A stretch of DNA of 64,000 bases. Source: SLSG01 sp964477035. Lineage in GTDB: Bacteria > Bacteroidota > Bacteroidia > Bacteroidales > UBA7960. The DNA is taken from NCBI GenBank assembly GCA_964477035.1, contig CAYZCW010000003.1, positions 248,001-312,000 of the forward strand, written 5' to 3'. The position numbers were made by a program, and so were the translations under genes. Shown piece after piece: positions 51,607 through 58,882 of this stretch; position 1 is the stretch's first letter, and every line of letters starts with the position of its first letter. The notes under the pieces were generated by a model. That model was given only the letters and a program-made list of their open reading frames with translations. It had not been told where the DNA came from and ran no database searches.

Positions 51607-53484
51607 ATGGGAAAAAGAGCAAAGAAGAAACCAGACAGGACACCATGGCAGTGGCCCTTCCTGTATTATTTCCTGACGGGTTCCTGCATCCTTGTCCTGC
51701 CCCTGATCACCAGCAAGGCGGCCATGGACATCTCGTTGATCCCCCGCATGACGGCCCTGCTGGCCTTCCTCTTGTTGCCGGCCCTGTTTTTTCTTCATGG
51801 GAACACCTTCCGGCAACTTGACACGGCCTTGCTGAAAGACCCGGTCTTCGCGATTTACGGAGGCTACCTCCTCGTCACCCTGCTGTCCCTGGCGTTTGCC
51901 GTGAACCCCAGCGCGGGCTATTTCGACGCATTCAAAACCTTTGCCGTGCTTGTGCTGATGGCCTTTGCCGTCCTGCTGCTCATGAAACAGCCCGGGTGGG
52001 AAGTGTCGCTGACACGGCTGTTCATCCTGTCTTCCCTGCTGGTCTTCACCATCGGGTTTACGGAAATGGTCCGCGAACTGGGCTTTGGCTTCCACCCCCG
52101 CAACCAGATCAACACGGTCAGAGGGCTCATGTCGAACGTCAACCTGTACGCCAGCTCCCTCATGCTGCTGGTGCCCTGGGCGGCCTTCGGACTGGCCGGC
52201 CTGCGGCGGCAATGGCGCTGGCTGTCCGCCGCATCGCTCGCCCTGTTGCTGTTCATGATCTTTTTGTTGCAGACACGGGCGGCCTACGTCGGCCTCCTCG
52301 GCGGGCTGCTGGCAGCCGTGGCTGTTTTATTCATCCTCCCGGATGCCTTCGGCATGGGCAGGCGCACAAGAAACCGCATCGGGCTGGCCATGCTCGGGGG
52401 GGCGGCCGTCTTTGTCATCCTGCTGCTGGCGGCGGGCGAAGAAAACATCTATGCAAGGCGTTTTCTGAGCATTTTCTCGGGGGAGGCCAACCAAAACCGC
52501 CTGATGATATGGGACCTGAGCCTGCGGCTGTTCAGGGACAACCCGCTGACCGGAGCCGGGGCCGGCAATTTCACGATCGGGGTGCAGGAATATTATGCAG
52601 CCTATGAGTTTCCCGGGGGGCCCACCAATTACCTGCGGCCGCACAATGACCTCCTCTGGGTGGCCTCGGAAAAAGGGATCCCGGGGCTTTTATTTTATGG
52701 GGCCTTCGCTTTGCTGCCCCTGGCATACGCCATACAGATCATCCGGGGTCAGGGAACGGCCAGCAGGAAATACCTGGCCTTGTTCCTGCTTATGGGGATA
52801 GTCAGCTACCATGTCAACTCCCTGTTCGACTTCCCCCTGGAACGCATCAACCACCAGGCGGGGCTCGCTTTCATGGTGGCCGCCCTGGTCGTTCTCCGTC
52901 ACCAGGAAGGCCACAGGGAGGCCGGCCCGCTCCGTTGGCGGCGCATTCCGGTCGTGCTCCCCATCATCGCGGTGCTGTTGCTGGGGCTGCAGTTCAGTCT
53001 GCAGGCCATCCGGCAGGAAAGGCATGTGACTGAAGCCCGGAAGGCCTGGATCACCGAGGACTGGGAGGCCATGCTGCGGGAAGCCCGAAAAGCGGCAACC
53101 CCCTGGAAAACCCTTGACCAGCTTGCCACCCCGGTGGCTTTCATGGAAGGGGTCGCCCTGGCAAAGATGGACAGGACGGCCGAGGCCCTCGTGAAAATGG
53201 AGCTGGCCCACAAACACAATCCCAACCGCCTGTATGTCCTGTACAACCTCGGCACCCTCTACACCCGCCTGGGAGACTACGAAAAGGGCATTGAAACATT
53301 CACGCGGACGCTGTCCATGTACCCGGGCCACCTGGGCACCCTGACCAACCTGTCCGTATGCTACCTGAACACCGGGCAGCAAGCCGGGGCCCTAGAAACC
53401 CTGGAACGCATCCCCGAAGAAATGCGTTCGGAGGCGGTAAAACGAAACATCATCCTGCTGAAAAGGCAATTACAGGAACCCTGA
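51607..53484 (+). CDS. O-antigen ligase/polymerase-like membrane protein with TPR tail
   Basis: 625 aa from the ATG at 51607; upstream in-frame ATGs (51451, 51508) lie on leader sequence. About eleven membrane helices span residues 10-480 (FLYYFLTGSCILVLPLITSK ... VVLPIIAVLLLGLQFSL). The large periplasmic loop has the Wzy_C/WaaL-type pattern: NQNRLMIWDLSLRLFRDNPL, TGAGAGNFTIGVQEYYAAYE, then YLRPHNDLLWVASEKG with its conserved H. Residues about 495-620 hold TPR-like helices (LYVLYNLGTLYTRLGDYEKG; HLGTLTNLSVCYLNTGQQAG). It joins glycan chains to a lipid or protein acceptor in the periplasm, in O-antigen ligation or O-glycosylation; the exact substrate is unknown. A helicase-nuclease gene follows by 23 nt. 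Confidence 0.85.
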   Translation: MGKRAKKKPDRTPWQWPFLYYFLTGSCILVLPLITSKAAMDISLIPRMTALLAFLLLPALFFLHGNTFRQLDTALLKDPVFAIYGGYLLVTLLSLAFAVNPSAGYFDAFKTFAVLVLMAFAVLLLMKQPGWEVSLTRLFILSSLLVFTIGFTEMVRELGFGFHPRNQINTVRGLMSNVNLYASSLMLLVPWAAFGLAGLRRQWRWLSAASLALLLFMIFLLQTRAAYVGLLGGLLAAVAVLFILPDAFGMGRRTRNRIGLAMLGGAAVFVILLLAAGEENIYARRFLSIFSGEANQNRLMIWDLSLRLFRDNPLTGAGAGNFTIGVQEYYAAYEFPGGPTNYLRPHNDLLWVASEKGIPGLLFYGAFALLPLAYAIQIIRGQGTASRKYLALFLLMGIVSYHVNSLFDFPLERINHQAGLAFMVAALVVLRHQEGHREAGPLRWRRIPVVLPIIAVLLLGLQFSLQAIRQERHVTEARKAWITEDWEAMLREARKAATPWKTLDQLATPVAFMEGVALAKMDRTAEALVKMELAHKHNPNRLYVLYNLGTLYTRLGDYEKGIETFTRTLSMYPGHLGTLTNLSVCYLNTGQQAGALETLERIPEEMRSEAVKRNIILLKRQLQEP

Positions 53485-53507
53485 CCGGAACCGGGCGGCC
53501 GGAGGGG

Positions 53508-56500
53508 ATGATCCTCCTTTCGCCCCCCAAACAAACCGACCCAGTGCCCCGATTGTTCCAGATATACAAATCCTCTGCCGGAAGCGGCAAGACCTACACC
53601 CTGGTCAAGGAATACCTCAAGCTGGTGTTGCACGACCCTTCCCGGGTGCGCCACATCCTGGCCATTACCTTTACCAATGCCGCCGCCGCTGAGATGAAAA
53701 CCCGCATCATCGAAGAGCTGGGACGTCTGGCTGCCCTGGAGGCAGCGGACCCTTCCGGGCCCGACGACCCGGACAGTGCCGCCAGGGGCAGGGCCCTGCT
53801 GGACCAGGTGCGGAAGGAATGGGGGGAGGATGGACTGGCGGTTCCCACCCCCGGACAGGTCGTCATCAATGCGGAGGAGGTCCTCCGCCGCATCCTCCAC
53901 AATTATTCGGAGTTCAGCGTTTCCACGATCGACAGCTTCGTTCACCGGGTGATCCGCACCTTCGCCTTCGACCTGCGCCTGCCGGTCAATTTCGAAGTGG
54001 AGCTGGAGGCCGGGGTCCTGCTGCGACAGGCGGTGGACCTGTTGATCAGCCGGGCAGGCAGCGATGCGGCACTGACCCGGCTGCTGGTGGATTTCATCCT
54101 GAACCAGGTGGAAGAGGAGAAGGACCTTCGTATCGAGCGGCAGATCGCCAACCTGGCCAGCACCCTGATGGATGAAGATGCCGGCGGGGCCCTGAACAAG
54201 ATCCGCCACCTGTCCCTGGATGACTTCCAGCGGTTCGCCCGCAATATCCGCTCGGACATGCGCCGCTACGAACAACGGCAAAGGTCCGTCGCCCGCAGGG
54301 CAGTGGGTCTGCTGGAAAAAAGCGGGATCCCGGACCACGCCTTTTCCCATGGCAAAAACGGGATCCCGGGCTACTTCCGCAAGATTGCCGCAGCCTCCCG
54401 GATGAAGCAGGTGGAGCCCAACTCGTACGTCAAAAAGACCCTGGAGGGGGGCAAGTGGTATTCGGCCAAGGCCGGACCCGAAGACAGGGCCCTGATCGAG
54501 GGCCTCCGGGCGGAGCTGCAGGTGGCAGCGGAACAGATCACCGGCCTGGACAGGGAGCAGGGAGAACGCTACCGGGTGCTCCTGGCCGTGGGACGTTACA
54601 TCTTTCCCGTCGCCGTACTCAACGAAGTGGAAAAAGTGCTCGAAGAGATCAAGACTGAAAACGCCCTGCTCCACATATCCGACTTCAACAAAAAGATCGC
54701 CGGCATTGTGTCGGAACAACCGGTGCCGTTTATCTACGAGCGGCTGGGAGAGCGCTACCGCCATTACATGATCGACGAGTTCCAGGACACTTCGGTGCTG
54801 CAATGGCAGAACCTCCTGCCCCTGGTCGAGAATGCCCTCGCCGGAGGCCATACCAGCCTGGTGGTGGGCGATGGCAAGCAGGCCATTTACCGGTTCCGCA
54901 ACGGGGATGTGGAGCAGTTTGCATTGCTTCCCAGGCTGAGCGGGCAGATCCGTGCCGCATCCCGTGATGAATGGGAGCGGACGCTGGTGGCTTCGGCCGC
55001 TTCCCGCAACCTGGAAACCAACTGGCGCTCGAAGCAGGAAGTCATTGCGTTCAACAACCGCTTCTTCCGGTTTGCCAGCGGCTTCCTGGAAAAACCGCAG
55101 CAGGCGGTGTACGACGGACTGGAACAGCTGGGGCTGGAAAAAAAAGCCGGCGGTTACGTGGAGGTCTCCTTTGTGGACAATGCCGGCGGGGCTTTCCGGG
55201 AGAACACCCTGGCAGCCATCCTGGAGGCGGTGGACCGATGCCGGCAGGCCGGCCACCCCCTGGGCGACATGACCATTTTGTGCAGGGCGGGCAGCGAGGC
55301 CAGCCTGGTGGCCAGGAGGCTGCTCGAGACGGGGGTTCCCGTCATTTCTTCGGAGTCGCTGCTGCTGGGCCAGTCGGACGAGGTCAATTTCATCCTGGCC
55401 CTGATCCGGCTGATCCTCAACCCCTGCGACCAGGTCTCCGCCCTGGAGGCCATGGGCTACCTGGTCAAGACTGGCAGGATCCGCCAACCCGAAAGCCTGC
55501 ACGGCTGCCTGCTCCGGACGGGGCTGTTCGCTGCACGCAGGGACAAACCGCCCCCCCTTCACGGACCCCTGGAGGCGCTGTTCGGCGAGAACGGGATCGA
55601 CTTCCGGTTTGCCGGCTTTCTGCACCAAAACCTTTACGACACCTGCGAAACCATCGTCAGGGTGTTCTTCGCCGGCCCGGGACCCCCCAACCCGTTCGTG
55701 TCTTTCTTTTCCGATGCGGTCTACGATTTCACCGCCAGGAACCGGCCCACCGCGGCCGACTTCCTCGACTGGTGGGAGGAAAACGGGCACAAATACTCCC
55801 TGGTGGTTCCCGGCGGGGTGGATGCCGTGCGGGTGATGACCATCCACAAGTCCAAAGGGCTGGAGTTTCCCGTGGTCATCTTCCCTTTTGCCAGCCAAAG
55901 AGACAACAAGCCGACCAGGGCCGGGCAGTGGGTCGACCTGGAACCGAACCTGCTGCCGGGCCTGGATGCGGCCTGGGTGGGCATGACCGAAAGCGCCTTG
56001 TCGGACACGCCTTTTGAAGACGTCCTGCGGGAGGAGCAGGCACGAACCCGGCTCGACCTGCTCAACATCGTCTACGTAGCATTCACCCGCGCCTCCGAAA
56101 AATTATTCATCCTGAGCCAGTCCGCCCGCTCGTACAAGCCCGACACGATCCAGGGGATGCTGTCCCTCTTCCTCCGGCAGGAGGGACTGTGGCGGGAGGA
56201 GGAAGCCGTGTACCGTTTCGGGGAGATGCAGGCGGCCACCGGTGTTCCGGCCGGCAGCCCCCACGCACCGTCGCCCTACAGGCGCATCCTGTCCAACCCC
56301 TGGAGCCGGGCGCTCCGGCTCAGGTCGCACCAATGCGAACGCAGCGTGGTCATCGACGGGGAAGACCCCCTGGAGCGGGGCAACCTGCTGCACCGGGCCA
56401 TGGAGCAGATCCTCAGCCGGCAGGACGTGGAGCCGGTGCTGAAACAACTCCTGTCAAAAGGGGAGGTCACCCGGGAACAGTACCGGGAATGGGGGGAAAA

Positions 56501-56786
56501 GATCGGCGGACTGATCCGACAAAAGGACGTGGCCCCTTATTTTGAAGAAGGCCTTCACATCCGGCATGAGGCCGGGATTTTCGACCGGCAGGGCCGCTTC
56601 TTCCGGCCGGACAGGGTGGTGATCCTTCCCGGCGAAACCGTGGTGATCGATTACAAAACAGGACGGGCTTACCAGAAGCACCGGGAACAAATGGAGCAGT
56701 ACGCCTCCCTGTTGCAGGAGATGGGATACCCCCGGGTAAGAAAGATGATCCTGTACCTGGACTCCGGCAAGGCCGAATGGGTTTAG
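53508..56786 (+). CDS. UvrD/RecB-type helicase-nuclease, AddA-like
   Basis: 1092 aa from the ATG at 53508 (MILLSPPKQTDPVPRLFQIY); the upstream extension to 53358 overlaps the previous gene. It is an SF1A helicase with Walker A K28 in SSAGSGKTYTL, motif Ia AITFTNAAAAEMKTR, Walker B IDEFQDTSVLQWQN, motif IV/V VMTIHKSKGLEFPVVIF and motif VI NIVYVAFTRASEKLF. The C-terminus is a PD-(D/E)XK nuclease: HEAGIFDRQGRFFRPDRVVI, ETVVIDYKTGR and a QxxxY-type HREQMEQYASLL. This matches AddA/RecB, which resects double-strand breaks and regulates recombination. AddB is not adjacent; the next genes encode formate dehydrogenase. It may be co-transcribed with the upstream glycan gene (23 nt gap). Confidence 0.92.
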   Translation: MILLSPPKQTDPVPRLFQIYKSSAGSGKTYTLVKEYLKLVLHDPSRVRHILAITFTNAAAAEMKTRIIEELGRLAALEAADPSGPDDPDSAARGRALLDQVRKEWGEDGLAVPTPGQVVINAEEVLRRILHNYSEFSVSTIDSFVHRVIRTFAFDLRLPVNFEVELEAGVLLRQAVDLLISRAGSDAALTRLLVDFILNQVEEEKDLRIERQIANLASTLMDEDAGGALNKIRHLSLDDFQRFARNIRSDMRRYEQRQRSVARRAVGLLEKSGIPDHAFSHGKNGIPGYFRKIAAASRMKQVEPNSYVKKTLEGGKWYSAKAGPEDRALIEGLRAELQVAAEQITGLDREQGERYRVLLAVGRYIFPVAVLNEVEKVLEEIKTENALLHISDFNKKIAGIVSEQPVPFIYERLGERYRHYMIDEFQDTSVLQWQNLLPLVENALAGGHTSLVVGDGKQAIYRFRNGDVEQFALLPRLSGQIRAASRDEWERTLVASAASRNLETNWRSKQEVIAFNNRFFRFASGFLEKPQQAVYDGLEQLGLEKKAGGYVEVSFVDNAGGAFRENTLAAILEAVDRCRQAGHPLGDMTILCRAGSEASLVARRLLETGVPVISSESLLLGQSDEVNFILALIRLILNPCDQVSALEAMGYLVKTGRIRQPESLHGCLLRTGLFAARRDKPPPLHGPLEALFGENGIDFRFAGFLHQNLYDTCETIVRVFFAGPGPPNPFVSFFSDAVYDFTARNRPTAADFLDWWEENGHKYSLVVPGGVDAVRVMTIHKSKGLEFPVVIFPFASQRDNKPTRAGQWVDLEPNLLPGLDAAWVGMTESALSDTPFEDVLREEQARTRLDLLNIVYVAFTRASEKLFILSQSARSYKPDTIQGMLSLFLRQEGLWREEEAVYRFGEMQAATGVPAGSPHAPSPYRRILSNPWSRALRLRSHQCERSVVIDGEDPLERGNLLHRAMEQILSRQDVEPVLKQLLSKGEVTREQYREWGEKIGGLIRQKDVAPYFEEGLHIRHEAGIFDRQGRFFRPDRVVILPGETVVIDYKTGRAYQKHREQMEQYASLLQEMGYPRVRKMILYLDSGKAEWV

Positions 56787-56996
56787 ACAACCAACGGGAT
56801 GAGAGGCCGGGGTCCCTGCGGGCAATCAACTAAAAACAGTCTAAATATAAACTGGCTGAGTCACTGCAATACAGGGGATTCGAACACCCCGGTTTCTAAA
56901 AAAAATAGTATTTTGACGGCGTGAATTCTGGCAAATCCTGCCTGCATACAGGCCGTGAACCCTGATTCCCAGGACATCAAAAGCTCATATCGATAT

Positions 56997-57458
56997 ATGT
57001 CAACCCAACTTATTCTGAAGCAATTCGCGCCAGAGCAGCACAACCTGCTCATGATCCTGCATGCCCTGCAGGACGCGCACCCGCAGCATTACCTGACCGA
57101 AGAGGCGCTGGAGGCAGCGGCAGACTATCTGAACATCACCAAAAGCTCGGTGTACGGGGTGGCCGGGTATTACACCATGTTCAGCCTCAAACCCAGGGGC
57201 CGGCACATCATCCGGGTCTGCGTCTCGGCCGTCTGCGAGCTGATGAAATCCAACGGGGTCATCGACCTCCTGGAACAGGAACTGGGCATCCGGACCGGAG
57301 AAACCACGCCCTGCGGCCTGTTCACCCTGGAGGTCTCCGAATGCCTGGGCCAATGCCAGGAAGCGCCCTCCATGATGATCAACGACCGGGTGCACAACAA
57401 CCTCAGCCCTGACAGGATCCGGGAAATCCTGGAAGCCATCCGCCGGCAGGAGCCCTAA
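56997..57458 (+). CDS. fdsG: Formate dehydrogenase NuoE-like [2Fe-2S] subunit
   Basis: 153 aa from the ATG at 56997. It is a thioredoxin-like [2Fe-2S] ferredoxin with a helical N-terminus (APEQHNLLMILHALQDAHPQ) and the motif CVSAVCELM ... CLGQCQEAP that supplies the four cysteines. NADH-linked formate dehydrogenases of the Fds type use this subunit to pass electrons to or from the FMN subunit. It is first in the fdsG-fdsB-fdsA run, 75 nt before fdsB. Upstream (56787-56996) the leader is AT-rich around 56895-56925 but has no clean TAnnTTTG, so the promoter is not assigned. Confidence 0.92.
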   Translation: MSTQLILKQFAPEQHNLLMILHALQDAHPQHYLTEEALEAAADYLNITKSSVYGVAGYYTMFSLKPRGRHIIRVCVSAVCELMKSNGVIDLLEQELGIRTGETTPCGLFTLEVSECLGQCQEAPSMMINDRVHNNLSPDRIREILEAIRRQEP

Positions 57459-57481
57459 AGACAAACCATTGATTTTTTGCA

Positions 57482-57490
57482 TCGTCGGAT
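57482..57490 (-). repeat. ATCCGACGA motif, copy 5 (reverse orientation)
   Basis: Exact copy, but on the strand opposite to fdsB; it lies between fdsG and fdsB, just before a GC palindrome (57492-57506). Confidence 0.4.
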
Positions 57491-57491
57491 G

Positions 57492-57506
57492 GGCGGGCAG
57501 CCCGCC
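57492..57506. promoter_or_regulatory. GC palindrome in the fdsG-fdsB gap
   Basis: GGCGGGC-A-GCCCGCC, 7-bp arms around one base, 27 nt before the fdsB ATG. It could be a protein-binding site or a small mRNA hairpin that sets relative subunit levels. Confidence 0.35.
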
Positions 57507-57533
57507 GCAACGCAGAACCAGAAAAAGACAGCC

Positions 57534-58781
57534 ATGATCAAGGAACAACGAATCATCCTGAAAAACGCAGGCCGCATCGACCCCATGAGCATCGAGGCCT
57601 CCATGGCGGCCGGGGGGTACGAAGGACTGAAAAAGGCCCTGACCATGGATCCCTTTGCCATCATCGACGAGATGACCGAAGCCGGGCTGAGGGGTCGTGG
57701 GGGCGCCGGGTTTTCCACCGGCATGAAAAAAAAGTTTACCAGCAGGGGCTGCCAGGAGTGTCCCCGGCGCTATGTGGTGGTCAATGCCGACGAAGGGGAG
57801 CCCGGCACCTTCAAGGACCGCGTCATCATGGAGCAGGATCCCCACCTGTATATCGAGGGAACCATCATCGCCGGTTTTTCCATTCGGGCAGATAAGGGAT
57901 ACATCTACATCCGGGGCGAATACCACGACTCGATCCGCAAGACGGAGCGGGCCATCGAAGAAGCCTACCGCAAAGGCTTCCTTGGCAAAAACATCCTGGG
58001 ATCCGGATTCAACTTCGACCTGGAGATCAAACTGGGAGCCGGTTCCTACCTGTGCGGGGAGGAACTGACCATGCTGGAGTCGCTCGAAGGAAAGCGGGGC
58101 AACCCCCGCATCAAGCCGCCCTTCCCGGCAGAAAAAGGGGTCTTCGGCATGCCCACCCTGGTCAACAACGTGGAAACCCTCTCGAACGTGCCCCTGATTG
58201 TCCGGCACGGCAAGGACTGGTACCGCGGCCTGGGCACGGAACGCTCCCCGGGCACCAAGCTGTTTACCATCAGCGGACAGGTGGCCCGTCCCGGCTGCTA
58301 CGAGGTGGGGCTGGGCGTGACACTCCGGCAGCTGATCGATGACCTGGCCGGGGGCATGAAGGACGGCAGGCCCTTCAAGGCCGCCCTGCTGGGTGGGGCC
58401 GCCGGCACCTTTGTGGACGACAGCATGCTGGATGAAAAGATGACCTATGACAACCTGAGGGAGAAGGGCGCCACCCTGGGCTCCGGGGCCGTGATCGTGA
58501 TGGCCGGGGGAGACCCGGTCCGTGACCTTCTTTACAACTGCCTGCGCTTTTTCAAACACGAATCCTGCGGCAAGTGCGTGCCCTGCCGGGTCGGGACCAC
58601 CATGCTGGTCAGGGAAATGGACGACCTGCGCAACGGGGCCCCCGCCAAGCAGGAACTCCTCGACCGCATGGTCCGGGAAGCCGGGCTCATGGCGTCCACC
58701 AGCCTGTGCCCCCTGGGGCAGTCTCCCATTTTGCCGCTGCAATCGGCCGCCCGGTTTTTTGCCGGGGAGCTGACGACCTGA
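57534..58781 (+). CDS. fdsB: Formate dehydrogenase NuoF-like FMN/NAD(H) subunit
   Basis: 415 aa from the ATG at 57534 (MIKEQRIILKNAGRIDPMSI); the frame opens at 57477, but this start gives the family-typical N-terminus. NADH/FMN-binding signatures: GLRGRGGAGFSTGMKKKF and VVNADEGEPGTFKDR. A SLBB-type middle region follows, then the [4Fe-4S] motif ESCGKCVPCRVGTTML with the fourth cysteine in SLCPLGQ. It exchanges electrons with NAD+ as the partner of fdsG and fdsA. The N-terminal NuoE-like fusion seen in some FdsB proteins is absent here because a separate fdsG is encoded. The gap to fdsA is 101 nt. Confidence 0.95.
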   Translation: MIKEQRIILKNAGRIDPMSIEASMAAGGYEGLKKALTMDPFAIIDEMTEAGLRGRGGAGFSTGMKKKFTSRGCQECPRRYVVVNADEGEPGTFKDRVIMEQDPHLYIEGTIIAGFSIRADKGYIYIRGEYHDSIRKTERAIEEAYRKGFLGKNILGSGFNFDLEIKLGAGSYLCGEELTMLESLEGKRGNPRIKPPFPAEKGVFGMPTLVNNVETLSNVPLIVRHGKDWYRGLGTERSPGTKLFTISGQVARPGCYEVGLGVTLRQLIDDLAGGMKDGRPFKAALLGGAAGTFVDDSMLDEKMTYDNLREKGATLGSGAVIVMAGGDPVRDLLYNCLRFFKHESCGKCVPCRVGTTMLVREMDDLRNGAPAKQELLDRMVREAGLMASTSLCPLGQSPILPLQSAARFFAGELTT

Positions 58782-58870
58782 GCCGGCCCTTCCGGCCAGG
58801 GCCGGAACCCCGAACCTCCCGGCGGGAAGAACCCTGCCAGCCCAAACAAGAGCCATCATTTTGAATCCCA

Positions 58871-58879
58871 ATCCGACGA
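58871..58879 (+). repeat. ATCCGACGA leader motif, copy 6
   Basis: Exact copy on the coding strand, 3 nt before the fdsA ATG at 58883. Confidence 0.5.
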
Positions 58880-58882
58880 CCC

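Noticed and set aside
56871..56894. tRNA T-arm-like sequence (GGGG ATTCGAAC ACCCC)
   Set aside because: The stem has an A-A mismatch, there is no CCA, and no matching acceptor, D-arm or anticodon arm lies on either strand. Probably chance; a decayed tRNA end or integration site is a remote option.
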